Source of the DNA: Nocardioides baekrokdamisoli | GTDB lineage: Bacteria; Actinomycetota; Actinomycetes; Propionibacteriales; Nocardioidaceae | Assembly: GCF_003945325.1 (NCBI RefSeq) | Contig: NZ_AP019307.1 | Location: 2,604,001 to 2,668,000 of the forward strand | Length of the DNA stretch: 64,000 nt | Reading direction: 5' to 3' | In this document: piece by piece, positions 32,093 to 40,513 of the stretch | Layout: each line of letters starts with the position of its first letter | How positions within the stretch are numbered: position 1 is the stretch's first letter | Notes under the pieces: model-generated | What the model saw: the letters and a program-made list of their open reading frames with translations, nothing else | The model's database searches: none | What the model was told of the DNA's origin: nothing | Position numbers and translations under genes: made by a program

Positions 32093-33349
32093 TCAGGCCG
32101 GGCCGATCACCTGCGCCACCAGCGCGGCGGACAGCCCTACGAAGGGCAGTCCGGCACCCGGGGTGGCATGAGCGCCGGCGGCGTACAGGTTCTTGAACGG
32201 CGTGGTCGGCCCCGGTCGGTCGAAGACCGTACGCGGACCTGCCCATGAGATGCCGAGCGGCGAGCCGTTCCACATCTCGACGGTCTGCGGGGGAGTGCGG
32301 TCGTACTGCCGCACGATCCGGCCACGAAGATCGATCCGGTGCCGCCGCAGGGCTGTGACCAGGTCCTCACCGATCGCCGCGTGGGCGATCGCGGTCAGGT
32401 GCGTACCGGTGTGGCGCAGCGTGATCATGGCGCCGCCGTGGAGCACGACTTCCGGTGGCAGGTCGAGCGGTGCGTCCAGTTCGATCCAGGTGATCGCCGG
32501 CGGGATCGCCGGAAGCGTCTGCGTCGTCAACCGTTCGAGGGCAGGGAATCGCCGAGGGTCGGTCGCCACCACGACGGCGTCGGCGTCGGCCTCGCCACCG
32601 TCGAGCGCCACTGCCACGGCTGCGTTGTCGCGTACGACGACGTCTTGGACCGGCGTACCCAGATGAACTGCGACGTTGCGGGTCTGCATCCGGTCCGCCA
32701 GGGACGCGGCGAGCGCCTCGGGCCCGCCGACGACGTCCCACATTCCGAACCGCTGTTCGAGATAGACCTCGAGTCCGGTCCATGCGGGTGTGTACCGCGG
32801 GTTCTGTCCGGTCGCCGCAGCGCCGTACTCGGCGATGATCCGCAGGCGATGGTCCTTGAAGGTTCGCTTAGCGCGCTTGGCCAGGGTCTCGCGCGACGTC
32901 AGCAGTCTCCGCAGCCGCTTGTCCGGGTGAGCCCGGTCCCAAGGAACTTCCGCGTACGTGGTCCGCAGCACCTCCCAGGTCTCGCTGAACGACTCGACGT
33001 AGTCGACCCACTCCTGACCGAGTTCCTCGAGCTGGGCCCCGCGCGAGCCGCCGTGGACGTTGAGGGTGGTGCGGTCCTCGAAACGGTGCTCGCGGATCAA
33101 CTCGCGGTGTTCGAGGTCGAGTTCGCGGTCCAGGGTCCGGCCTGACTTGCGGAACAGGTCCTTGATGACGGCTGGGAGCAGTACGCCGCTGACCGGGGAC
33201 GGCCACGGACCGTCCTCGCTGAGGATCGGACGCAGGGCGCCGCCCAGAGCCGGGCCGGCCTCGTACAGGGCGACCTCGTGGCCCAGTTTGGCCAGACGCG
33301 CGGCACTGGCCAGTCCGCCATAGCCCCCACCGATCACTGCAACCCGCAT
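32093..33349 (-). CDS. CrtI/phytoene desaturase-like FAD-dependent oxidoreductase
   Basis: 418-residue flavoprotein. The Rossmann FAD motif opens the protein: VAVIGGGYGGLASAARLAKLG, then LYEAGPALGGALRP. The C-terminal FAD motif NLYAAGAHATPGAGLPFVG is typical of phytoene desaturase and related isoprenoid oxidoreductases. It is somewhat short for CrtI (about 490) and no crtB or crtE gene is adjacent, so a carotenoid role is unproven. ATG 33349 follows a TAGGGT -10 element by 7 nt. Divergent from the methyltransferase gene. Confidence 0.82.
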   Translation of the reverse strand: MRVAVIGGGYGGLASAARLAKLGHEVALYEAGPALGGALRPILSEDGPWPSPVSGVLLPAVIKDLFRKSGRTLDRELDLEHRELIREHRFEDRTTLNVHGGSRGAQLEELGQEWVDYVESFSETWEVLRTTYAEVPWDRAHPDKRLRRLLTSRETLAKRAKRTFKDHRLRIIAEYGAAATGQNPRYTPAWTGLEVYLEQRFGMWDVVGGPEALAASLADRMQTRNVAVHLGTPVQDVVVRDNAAVAVALDGGEADADAVVVATDPRRFPALERLTTQTLPAIPPAITWIELDAPLDLPPEVVLHGGAMITLRHTGTHLTAIAHAAIGEDLVTALRRHRIDLRGRIVRQYDRTPPQTVEMWNGSPLGISWAGPRTVFDRPGPTTPFKNLYAAGAHATPGAGLPFVGLSAALVAQVIGPA

Positions 33350-33356
33350 GCCCCGG

Positions 33357-33362
33357 ACCCTA
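33357..33362 (-). promoter_or_regulatory. -10 hexamer TAGGGT, leaderless start of CrtI-like gene
   Basis: On the minus strand TAGGGT ends 7 nt before the ATG at 33349. It faces the methyltransferase -10 element at 33406-33411 across a 68-bp gap between the two starts. Confidence 0.5.
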
Positions 33363-33405
33363 GAGGCTCGGAGTCTCTTTCGCTCGGTTGTGAGGAGTTC
33401 GCGGC

Positions 33406-33411
33406 TATGTT
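33406..33411 (+). promoter_or_regulatory. -10 hexamer TATGTT, leaderless methyltransferase start
   Basis: TATGTT ends 6 nt before the GTG at 33418. No ribosome binding site is present. Confidence 0.5.
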
Positions 33412-33417
33412 TGTCGC

Positions 33418-34188
33418 GTGTCCGCAGCTGCCAGTTCAGTTCCGTCCTCGGGGACGCGCCCGAGTGCTCATCGGAATGCGGTGCGTACCGCCGCTGTGTG
33501 GTCGGCGCTCGAGCCGCTGCTGAGCCGGGACAAGTTGACGGTCGTCGACCTGGGCGGCGGGACCGGCGGCTTCGCGGTGCCCGTGGCCGAGCTCGGCCAC
33601 GACGTCACCGTGATCGACCCCAGCCCGGACGCGCTCGCCGCCCTCGGCAGGCGCGCCGCCGAACTCGGCGTCGACGTCACCGCGATCCAGGGTGACGTGT
33701 CGACGTTGGCGCAGATGGATGCCGGCAGCGCCGACCTCGTCCTGTGTCACGGTGTCCTCGAGGTCGTCCCTAACGTCGCGATCGCCCTGGTCGGGATTCG
33801 GGGGGTGTTGAAGCCCGGCGGCAGCGTGAGTCTGTTGGTGGGTCAGCGGAGCTCAGCGGTGCTGAGCCGAGCCATGGCCGGCCACTTCAGTGAGGCCCGG
33901 GACCTGCTCGAGCACTCGACCATGGGGCGGCTCGGCCGCCGCTTCACCGACGGCGAGGTCGCCACCGCGCTCGCTGCTGCGGGCTTCCAGGTCACCGACA
34001 CCCATGGCGTACGCATCTTCGCGGATCTGGTCCCGGGCAGTCTGCTCGACAGCGAGCCCGGAGCGGCCGAGTCGCTGGTGGAACTCGAACTCGCGACCGC
34101 TGGGCTGGCTGAATTCCGCAGCTTCGCCAGTCAGCTCCACTACATCGCCCGGCTGCCTGAGGATCCGGCGTCCGGAGGACGGCGGTAG
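33418..34188 (+). CDS. SAM-dependent class I methyltransferase
   Basis: 256-residue methyltransferase. The SAM-binding motif I is TVVDLGGGTGGFAVPVAELG, followed by the acidic loop VTVIDPSPDALAALG, VTAIQGDVSTLAQ, and ADLVLCHGVLEVVPN. It resembles the UbiE/CmoA-like groups, and the substrate is unknown. It lies between the CrtI-like gene and the DUF3040 gene just before the dcw cluster. Leaderless GTG start. Confidence 0.85.
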   Translation: MSAAASSVPSSGTRPSAHRNAVRTAAVWSALEPLLSRDKLTVVDLGGGTGGFAVPVAELGHDVTVIDPSPDALAALGRRAAELGVDVTAIQGDVSTLAQMDAGSADLVLCHGVLEVVPNVAIALVGIRGVLKPGGSVSLLVGQRSSAVLSRAMAGHFSEARDLLEHSTMGRLGRRFTDGEVATALAAAGFQVTDTHGVRIFADLVPGSLLDSEPGAAESLVELELATAGLAEFRSFASQLHYIARLPEDPASGGRR

Positions 34189-34253
34189 TCCTTTGGATTC
34201 CCTACCGAAGTCGTGGGGACACACTTAGACTGAAGTGGTCTTGGGAGGACGCT

Positions 34254-34535
34254 GTGCCGCTTTCGAATGAGGAACTCCGCCAGTTGGAGTTGATGGAGCG
34301 TGCCCTCACCGAGGACGACCCGATCTTCGCCGCCGCGCTGGGCGGCACCCGCGAGCGTCGTCGATATGAGCGTGACGCCATCCTCGGTGTCGTCGCTTTC
34401 GTGCTCGGCCTGGTGGCCATGGTGGCGGCTTCCACCCTTCAACTCACCGTGCTCGGCGTACTCGGCTTCGTCCTGATGGTGTTCTCCGGCAGCGCCGTCG
34501 CCTCGGCCCTCCGAGTGAGGTCGCTCCTCCGCTAG
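34254..34535 (+). CDS. DUF3040 small membrane protein
   Basis: 93-residue membrane protein of the DUF3040 family. The N-terminal soluble part PLSNEELRQLELMERALTED with DPIFAAALGG is the family hallmark, followed by two helices (AILGVVAFVLGLVAMVAA and VLGVLGFVLMVFSGSAV). DUF3040 proteins (Rv2169c) sit upstream of mraZ in many Actinobacteria; function unknown, presumed envelope-related. GTG start with SD GGGAGGA; TAGACT at 34226-34231 is a likely -10. Followed by a rho-independent terminator. Confidence 0.85.
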   Translation: MPLSNEELRQLELMERALTEDDPIFAAALGGTRERRRYERDAILGVVAFVLGLVAMVAASTLQLTVLGVLGFVLMVFSGSAVASALRVRSLLR

Positions 34536-34552
34536 CCCCGCCACGCACCCGT

Positions 34553-34583
34553 GCCCCTGGTCCCTTCGGATCGGGGGCTTTTT
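34553..34583 (+). terminator. Rho-independent terminator after the DUF3040 gene
   Basis: GCCCCTGGTCC...GGATCGGGGGC hairpin (mostly paired, short CTTC loop) followed directly by TTTTT at 34579-34583, one of the few classical U-tracts in this window. Confidence 0.85.
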
Positions 34584-34676
34584 CGTACCCGAAGGCGGAC
34601 CAATGTTTCGGGTGGGGCGCGACGCGCCGACTGAGTCGTCCCGTCGGCAACATCGGTCCGTCTGAGAGCACCCCCA

Positions 34677-34705
34677 GCCCCTGGTCCATCCGGATCGGGG
34701 GCTTT
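34677..34705 (+). terminator. Second, near-identical terminator hairpin
   Basis: The arms GCCCCTGGTCC and GGATCGGGGGC repeat those of the first terminator, 124 bp downstream, here with TTT only. Between the copies GCGGACCAATGTT and CATCGGTCCGTC form a further inverted repeat, so 34553-34705 is a composite insulator in front of the dcw promoter. Confidence 0.65.
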
Positions 34706-34746
34706 GTCGCGCTCAGCGGAGCGGGGGAGGGCGTACGTGGGGCAGC

Positions 34747-34831
34747 GGGGAGGAAACGGGGATGTAAGTGGTTGACGGTGGATGAAAGTGGCGTAAGGTG
34801 GGGCACAGTGGAGGACCGGGGAAGAAATGGG
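34747..34831 (+). promoter_or_regulatory. MraZ-type operator: GTGG repeats every 10 bp
   Basis: Short direct repeats with a 10-bp period precede mraZ: GTGG at 34768, 34778, 34788, 34798 and 34808, GGGG at 34758 and 34818, and TGGG at 34828, with GGGA at 34748. Intervening bases are A-rich (AAGTGG). MraZ is known to bind arrays of such repeats at its own promoter (TGGGN5 in E. coli, AAAGTG repeats in mollicutes), so this is the probable autoregulatory site of the dcw cluster. The rest of the 304-bp gap holds the twin terminators. Confidence 0.85.
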
Positions 34832-34839
34832 GAGGGACC

Positions 34840-35286
34840 GTGGAGAACCACACGCTCGCTCCGGCGCTCTTCCTCGGTACGTACACCCCTCGTCTGGATG
34901 AGAAGGGGCGGCTGTTCCTTCCGGCGAAGTTTCGGGATCGATTGGCAACTGGGGTGGTGGTCACGCGTGGGCAGGAGAAGTGCCTCGTGGTCTGGCCCCA
35001 GGACGTCTTCGCCGCAGAGGCGGCGCGCGTGATGTCGACGCCGATGGGCCTGCGTGGATCCCGTGACATCTCCCGCACGTTCTTCTCCGGAGCCGAGCCC
35101 GGCACGCCGGACAAGCAGGGCCGCATCGTCGTACCGCCGCTTCTGCGGGCGTACGCGGGGCTGACCAAGGACGTGGCAGTGATCGGCGTCGGGGACCGGG
35201 TGGAGATCTGGGACCAGGCCAAGTGGCTGGAGTACGACGCCGAGGCCGCCGAGAAGTACGCAGAACTGGACGACGCCGGCGTCTGA
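34840..35286 (+). CDS. mraZ: Transcriptional regulator MraZ
   Basis: 148-residue DNA-binding protein with two SpoVT-AbrB-like halves, each with its signature: LDEKGRLFLPAKFRDRL and PDKQGRIVVPPLLRAYAG. It forms a ring of eight or more subunits and represses the division/cell-wall cluster. The GTG at 34840 (VENHTLAPALFLG) is chosen over 34798 because it gives the family length and has SD GGGAGGGA; the longer frame would translate the operator. First gene of the dcw cluster. Confidence 0.93.
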   Translation: MENHTLAPALFLGTYTPRLDEKGRLFLPAKFRDRLATGVVVTRGQEKCLVVWPQDVFAAEAARVMSTPMGLRGSRDISRTFFSGAEPGTPDKQGRIVVPPLLRAYAGLTKDVAVIGVGDRVEIWDQAKWLEYDAEAAEKYAELDDAGV

Positions 35287-35322
35287 ACAGGCACGCCGGC
35301 CGAGGCCACACAACTCAACAAC

Positions 35323-35459
35323 GATCCGTCGAACCAGGTCTCAGTCCCGCTCGGAGCGGTGGCTGGGACACCTTCCCCGGTTCCAGGCAGCGGCGCACAC
35401 TGACACACCTTCCCCGGTGTCAGTTGACGCAGCGGGCCCGAGACCTGGCTCTACGGATC
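35323..35459 (+). ncRNA. mraW RNA motif in the mraZ-rsmH leader
   Basis: The 183-bp gap between mraZ and rsmH folds as one closed structure. The closing stem pairs GATCCGTCGAACCAGGTCTC (35323-35342) with GAGACCTGGCTCTACGGATC (35440-35459), about 17 of 20. Inside are CCGCT/AGCGG, then two hairpins with the same loop: CTGGGA-CACCTTCCCCGG-TTCCAG and CTGACAC-ACCTTCCCCG-GTGTCAG. Location and twin CACCTTCCCC loops agree with the mraW motif described in Actinobacteria upstream of mraW (rsmH). The ligand or regulator is unknown. Confidence 0.85.
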
Positions 35460-35469
35460 ACCTCCCCAC

Positions 35470-36471
35470 ATGAGCACGACGAACACCGAAGGGTCGAAGG
35501 ACGAGATGGTCCGCCAGCAGCACGCACCGGTCATGATCGACCGCGTCATCGCGTTGCTGGCTCCCGCGTTGGAGCGCGACGGCGCCGTCCTCCTCGACTG
35601 CACCACGGGCCATGGTGGCCACACCGAAGCCGTCCTCACTCGGCTTCCGCTGGCACGGGTCATCGGGATCGACCGAGACACCATGGCGCTCGAGATGGCG
35701 GGCGAGCGGCTCAAGCCGTTCGGGGATCGCTGGGTCGGCGTGCACGCGGTCTATGACGAAATCGCCGACGTCGTACGCGACCAGGGGCTCAGGACCGTGG
35801 ACGGAGTCCTCTTCGACCTCGGTGTCTCGAGCATGCAGCTCGACATGCGCGAGCGGGGCTTTGCGTACGCCGAGGACGCACCGCTGGACATGCGGATGGA
35901 CCAGACGACCGGGTTGACGGCGGCTGATGTGCTCAATACCTATGATGCGCGCGACCTGACCCGGATCCTGCGGGAGTACGGCGAGGAGAAGTTCGCGAGC
36001 AAGATCGCCCGCGCGGTGGTACGCCGCCGCGACAGCGCGCCGTTCGACACCTCTGCGGCACTGGTCGAACTGTTGTACGCCGAGATCCCCGCGCCGGCGC
36101 GGCGGACCGGCGGACATCCGGCGAAGCGTACGTTCCAGGCCCTCCGGATGGAGGTCAACGACGAGCTCGGTGCGCTGCGTCGTGCCTTGCCTGCCTCGAT
36201 CGCGGCCATCAACGTCGGCGGCCGGGTGGTCGTCGAGTCCTACCACTCGCTCGAGGACCGGATGGTGAAGCAGGTCTTCGCCAAGGCCACCGCCCTCGAC
36301 GTTCCCCACGACCTGCCCTTCATCCCTGCCGACGCGGCGCCGGATCTGCGCCTCGTCACCCGCGGAGCCGAACAGGCCACCGACGCCGAAATCACCGAGA
36401 ACCCGCGCGCAGCAAGTGTCCGCCTGCGCGCCGTCGAGCGCATCGCCCGCACCCGAGGAGCCGCAGCATGA
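35470..36471 (+). CDS. rsmH: 16S rRNA (cytosine-1402-N4)-methyltransferase
   Basis: 333-residue RsmH (MraW), methylating N4 of C1402 in the 16S rRNA P site. Motifs: [40 protein letters not shown] (SAM site), [39 protein letters not shown] and [16 protein letters not shown]. The start is open: ATG 35470 has no SD and follows the RNA element directly; ATG 35506 (MVRQQHAPV) has a GAAGGA 4 nt upstream and would trim 12 residues. Overlaps the FtsL-like gene by 4 bp. Confidence 0.95.
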   Translation: MSTTNTEGSKDEMVRQQHAPVMIDRVIALLAPALERDGAVLLDCTTGHGGHTEAVLTRLPLARVIGIDRDTMALEMAGERLKPFGDRWVGVHAVYDEIADVVRDQGLRTVDGVLFDLGVSSMQLDMRERGFAYAEDAPLDMRMDQTTGLTAADVLNTYDARDLTRILREYGEEKFASKIARAVVRRRDSAPFDTSAALVELLYAEIPAPARRTGGHPAKRTFQALRMEVNDELGALRRALPASIAAINVGGRVVVESYHSLEDRMVKQVFAKATALDVPHDLPFIPADAAPDLRLVTRGAEQATDAEITENPRAASVRLRAVERIARTRGAAA

Positions 36472-37037
36472 GCAACGCCGCCTACACACTGCGCACCGTC
36501 CGGACCGTCAGGGGAGACCTCCAGGCTCTCCGACGACGGGCGAATCTGCGCGTCGTACGTCCGGGTGCTCGGCGTGCGGGGACGGTGCCGTTCCTGATGA
36601 CGATCGGCGTCATGCTGCTCGGCGGGCTCGTCGGGCTGTTGATGTTCAACACCTCGATGCAGAACGTCGCGTTCCAGCAGAACGCACTCCAGGCCGAGGC
36701 CACGAACCTCGCCGCCCAGCAGCAGTCGCTGGACATGCAACTGGCCGGCCTCAACAACCCGCAGCACATCGCGAGCAGCGCCCGCGGGTTGGGGATGGTG
36801 ATCCCGCAGACGGTCGCGTTCCTCCGGATCCCCACCGGCCAGGTGTTGGGGACACCGTCCCCGGCCAACGGCACCGCCACCCCGAATCTGTGGGCGCCGA
36901 ACCCGATGCCGTACTACCCGCCGCCGGCCTCGACCGTGGTGAAGCCCAAGGTCTCCACGGCGCCGAAGACGGCGGTCAGGACGCCCGCCAGGACCGGCAC
37001 GACGACCTCCACGAAGAAGCCCGCGACGCATCGCTGA
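36468..37037 (+). CDS. FtsL-like septum formation protein
   Basis: 189-residue bitopic membrane protein in the ftsL position. The cytoplasmic segment is basic ([19 protein letters not shown]), then one membrane helix ([20 protein letters not shown]), a short coiled coil ([20 protein letters not shown]) and a Pro/Thr/Lys-rich tail. It matches Rv2164c by position and architecture: a divisome protein that links FtsQ and FtsW/FtsI. The unusually long, low-complexity tail ([19 protein letters not shown]) is outside the membrane. Confidence 0.82.
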   Translation: MSNAAYTLRTVRTVRGDLQALRRRANLRVVRPGARRAGTVPFLMTIGVMLLGGLVGLLMFNTSMQNVAFQQNALQAEATNLAAQQQSLDMQLAGLNNPQHIASSARGLGMVIPQTVAFLRIPTGQVLGTPSPANGTATPNLWAPNPMPYYPPPASTVVKPKVSTAPKTAVRTPARTGTTTSTKKPATHR

Positions 37038-37090
37038 TCAGCCGCGCGTCGCTTCCCTGACACGCCTTCCGGAACGGGTTAACTGGCCTC

Positions 37091-38953
37091 ATGCCCACGC
37101 TGACGCCCCCGCGGCCTGCCGCGCGTCGCGGCGGATCCTCGGACCCTGAGCGGACCGGGAGCCGGCTCGGGGTCGGATTCATGATCATTGCGTTCGTGGC
37201 GTCGCTGTTCGCTGCCCGACTGATCCAGCTGCAGGTCTTCGACCCGCACGGCTATTCCGCGGCTGCCGCCGCCGAGAACCGGGTGACGCTTGATGTGCCG
37301 GCTCATCGAGGCGCCATCGTCGACCGCACCGGACAGCCGCTCGCGCAGTCGGTCCAGGGTCTGATGGTGCTCGCGGACCCCTCGGTCACGGGATTCCATG
37401 ACGCCACCACGCCGGACGGCACTCCGAAGCTGGCGACGCTGCTGGCGAACCGATTGGGTATCTCCTACATCGACACGCTCAAGCGGCTCCGGCTCACGAA
37501 CAGCCGTTTCGCCTACATCGCCCGTCAGGTGCCCGCGACGATGGCGATCGCGGCCGTCGCGGCCGCCGACGCGGTGTGCAAGGTCAAGGGTTGTTCCGGC
37601 CTGTGGACCGCGACCGATCCGGTGCGGGAGTACCCGGCCAAGGATGTGGCGGCCAATCTGATCGGCTTCCTCGGCACTCCGACCGACGCAGGCAGGGACA
37701 CCCCGCTCGCTGGCCTCGAACTCTCCTTCAACAACTATCTCGCCGGCAAGGACGGCTCGCAGACCTTCGAGGTCGCGCGTCCGGGCTCGACCACCCAGTT
37801 GCCGCTGGGGTCGGCCAGCACCGTTCCTGCGGTCGACGGACACGACCTGAAGCTGACGATCGACTCGCAACTGCAGTGGTACGTCCAGCGCGTCCTCGGA
37901 GATGCCGTACGCCAGGCCGGTGGTGACTCGGGCTACGCAGTCGTGCTGGACTCGCGCACGGGTGAAGTCCTGTCGCTCGCGGACTACCCGACCTTCGACG
38001 CGTCGAACCCGTCGGGCTCGCCGGTCTCGGCTCGCGGAGCCGCCTCGCTCACCCAGATGTACGAACCCGGCTCGGTCGAGAAGACGCTGACGTTGTCGAG
38101 CCTGATCGACCTCGGTCAGCGCAACCTGGTCAAGAAGGTCAATGCCGGTACCAAACTGACCGTGCCGCCGCTGTATCACTCGCCGACCGATCCGAGCCAT
38201 CCGATCAAGGACTGGTTCGGCCACCCGTCGATGCAGTGGACGCTGGCCGGCGTCATCGCCCAGTCCTCCAACATCGGCACGGTCATCGCGTCGCAACTGT
38301 TCCAGCCGGGCCAGTTGTACTCCTACCTGAAGGCTTTCGGCCTCGGTTCGCCCACCAACCTCGGCGTGCCCGGTGAGACTGCCGGTCTGCTGGCGCCGGT
38401 CGACACCTGGACCCGCGACCTGGAGAACCGCATCGACTTCGGTCAGTCGGTCTCGGTCAACGCCGTGCAGATGGCAGCCGCGGTCAACACCATCGCGAGG
38501 GGCGGGTCGTACATCTCGCCGAGCCTGATCAAGGGCTCCGCGACCGACAATCTCGGCGTCCAGCACGGCACCGCCGACGCCGTCACCCGTCAGGTGCTCG
38601 GCGCGTACGCGGCCGCGCAGATGCGCAGCATGATGGAGCAGGTCGTCATCCCCGGGAAGGGTGTCGCACCCGGAGCACAGGTGCCGAGTTACGTCGTCGC
38701 CGGCAAGACCGGTACGGCGCAGCGCGTCGTCAACGGTCGGTACGACGGGTCGTTCACCGTGTCCTTCGCGGGCTTCGCCCCTGCCGACAAACCGCGGTTC
38801 ACCGTGTACGTCGTCGTCCAGAACCCGCGTAACAACGGTGGTGGTGGCTCCATCGGTGGCCCGGCGTTCGAGAAGATCATGCAGTGGCTGCTGGCGCGGT
38901 ACGGCGTGCCGCCGACCGGCGCCCAGCCTGCCCAGATCCCGACGACGTGGTGA
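37091..38953 (+). CDS. ftsI: Septal penicillin-binding protein (class B PBP, FtsI)
   Basis: 620-residue septal transpeptidase (PbpB). One N-terminal membrane helix (FMIIAFVASLFAARLIQLQV), a PBP dimer domain (DVPAHRGAIVDRTGQPLAQS), then the transpeptidase: active-site S328 in EPGSVEKTL (SxxK, with K331), SSN at 392-394 and KTGTAQ at 539-544. It crosslinks septal peptidoglycan with FtsW. It ends with a stop overlapping the murE start (GTGA). No PASTA repeats at the C-terminus. Confidence 0.95.
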   Translation: MPTLTPPRPAARRGGSSDPERTGSRLGVGFMIIAFVASLFAARLIQLQVFDPHGYSAAAAAENRVTLDVPAHRGAIVDRTGQPLAQSVQGLMVLADPSVTGFHDATTPDGTPKLATLLANRLGISYIDTLKRLRLTNSRFAYIARQVPATMAIAAVAAADAVCKVKGCSGLWTATDPVREYPAKDVAANLIGFLGTPTDAGRDTPLAGLELSFNNYLAGKDGSQTFEVARPGSTTQLPLGSASTVPAVDGHDLKLTIDSQLQWYVQRVLGDAVRQAGGDSGYAVVLDSRTGEVLSLADYPTFDASNPSGSPVSARGAASLTQMYEPGSVEKTLTLSSLIDLGQRNLVKKVNAGTKLTVPPLYHSPTDPSHPIKDWFGHPSMQWTLAGVIAQSSNIGTVIASQLFQPGQLYSYLKAFGLGSPTNLGVPGETAGLLAPVDTWTRDLENRIDFGQSVSVNAVQMAAAVNTIARGGSYISPSLIKGSATDNLGVQHGTADAVTRQVLGAYAAAQMRSMMEQVVIPGKGVAPGAQVPSYVVAGKTGTAQRVVNGRYDGSFTVSFAGFAPADKPRFTVYVVVQNPRNNGGGGSIGGPAFEKIMQWLLARYGVPPTGAQPAQIPTTW

Positions 38954-40449
38954 CATCAACATCCCCGACCCGGCCACAGAATCCACCGCGTACGCGATTG
39001 GATGCCCTGCTCGACGCTTTCGAGGAACTCTCCCTGGACGGCGATCCCGCCACTGAGGTCACGGGCATCTGTCTGGACTCGCGCCGGATCCAGCCTGGCG
39101 ACCTCTACGTGGCGCTGGCCGGTGCGACATCGCACGGCGCGAACTACACCGAGCAGGCCTTCGCCGCTGGTGCGGTGGCCGTCCTCACGGACGCCGAGGT
39201 CACCCACTTCCGCGGGGAGGCGCCGCATCTGACGGCGCGCGACCCGCGGGCGCTCCTGGGTCGGCTCTCGGCCGCGATCTACGACAACCCTGCCGAAAAG
39301 CTCACCACCATCGGCATCACGGGAACGCAGGGGAAGACGACGACCTCCCGGCTCCTGGAAGGTGCGTTGGAGGCGTCCGAGACGCCGACCGGTGTGATCG
39401 GCACCATCGGGACACGGATCAACGGCGTGGACATCAAGACCTCCCTCACCACACCCGAGGCTCCGGATCTGCACGGATTGTTCGCCCGGATGGTGGAGGA
39501 CGGCGTACGCGTCTGCGTGATGGAGGTCTCCAGCCACGCCTTGGTGATGGGCCGCGTCGACGGAGTGATCTTCGACGTCGCGGTCTTCCTCAACCTGGGT
39601 CGCGACCACCTCGACTTCCACCACACCGTCGAGGAGTACTTCCAGGCCAAGGCGAGTCTGTTCACCTTCAAACGCGCCAAGCAGGCAGTGATCAACCTCG
39701 ATGACGAGTACGGCCGCCGCCTGGCGCTCGAGACGACCATCCCGACGACGACGTACGGAGCGAAGGTCCAGAAGGCTGACTGGACCTTCGAGATCGTCGA
39801 CCGCGATCCCGGACAGACGATCTTCGAACTGTCGCGGATGTGGCATCGAGATCGCATCGTCACGGTCCCGATGCCCGGTGACTACAACGCGTCCAACGCC
39901 GCGGCGGCTGTCCTGGCGGCAGTCACGGCCGGGCTGAGCTGGCGTGATGTCGCGCGTGGCCTTGCCACGGGGCACGGGGTGCCCGGCCGGCTCGAGGAGA
40001 TCAAGAACGGGATCGGCCTCCAGGTGATCGTCGACTACGCGCACAAGCCGGATGCCGTCGAGGCCGCCATCACCACGATGCGGCCGCTCGCCCGACGAGT
40101 CCTCGTGGTCATCGGGGCCGGGGGAGACCGGGACACCGGCAAGCGACCGATCATGGGCGAGATCGCCGCGCGACTCGCCGACGTGGTGGTCATCACTGAC
40201 GACAACCCGCGCTCGGAGGATCCGGCAGCCATCCGTGCCCAGGTCGTCGCCGGCACCGCCGGACAGGACGCCGAGATCCACGAGATCGGGGATCGCCGGA
40301 TGGCGATCACCTACGCCATCGACGCCGCTCGGCCCGGTGATGTGGTGCTGATCCTCGGCAAGGGTCACGAAACCGGTCAGGAGATCGGCGGTGTGATCCA
40401 TCCCTTCGACGATCGCGATGTCGCTCGCGACGTGTTGCGCACTCTCTAG
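38950..40449 (+). CDS. murE: UDP-N-acetylmuramoyl-L-alanyl-D-glutamate:diaminopimelate ligase
   Basis: 499-residue Mur ligase adding diaminopimelate to UDP-MurNAc-Ala-Glu. ATP loop ITGTQGKTTTSRLLEGAL, EVSSHALVMGRVDG, LNLGRDHLDFHHTVEEYF, and the DAP-recognition motif TDDNPRSEDP (DNPR), which indicates DAP rather than lysine. The GTG at 38950 overlaps the ftsI stop. It is followed directly by mraY; the usual murF is not between them. Confidence 0.95.
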   Translation: MTSTSPTRPQNPPRTRLDALLDAFEELSLDGDPATEVTGICLDSRRIQPGDLYVALAGATSHGANYTEQAFAAGAVAVLTDAEVTHFRGEAPHLTARDPRALLGRLSAAIYDNPAEKLTTIGITGTQGKTTTSRLLEGALEASETPTGVIGTIGTRINGVDIKTSLTTPEAPDLHGLFARMVEDGVRVCVMEVSSHALVMGRVDGVIFDVAVFLNLGRDHLDFHHTVEEYFQAKASLFTFKRAKQAVINLDDEYGRRLALETTIPTTTYGAKVQKADWTFEIVDRDPGQTIFELSRMWHRDRIVTVPMPGDYNASNAAAAVLAAVTAGLSWRDVARGLATGHGVPGRLEEIKNGIGLQVIVDYAHKPDAVEAAITTMRPLARRVLVVIGAGGDRDTGKRPIMGEIAARLADVVVITDDNPRSEDPAAIRAQVVAGTAGQDAEIHEIGDRRMAITYAIDAARPGDVVLILGKGHETGQEIGGVIHPFDDRDVARDVLRTL

Positions 40450-40513
40450 TTCCTCATAGGGAAGAATGCGTCGGGCGGCATCCGTGGGCCGCAGTGAAGT
40501 GGACAGAGGAGAC

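Noticed and set aside
32093..33349. Carotenoid gene cluster
   Set aside because: Only a CrtI-like oxidoreductase is present; no phytoene synthase or prenyl synthase gene adjoins it.
34798..34839. Longer mraZ start at GTG 34798
   Set aside because: It would translate the operator repeats into a Gly/Lys-rich lead not found in MraZ; GTG 34840 has the SD and family length.
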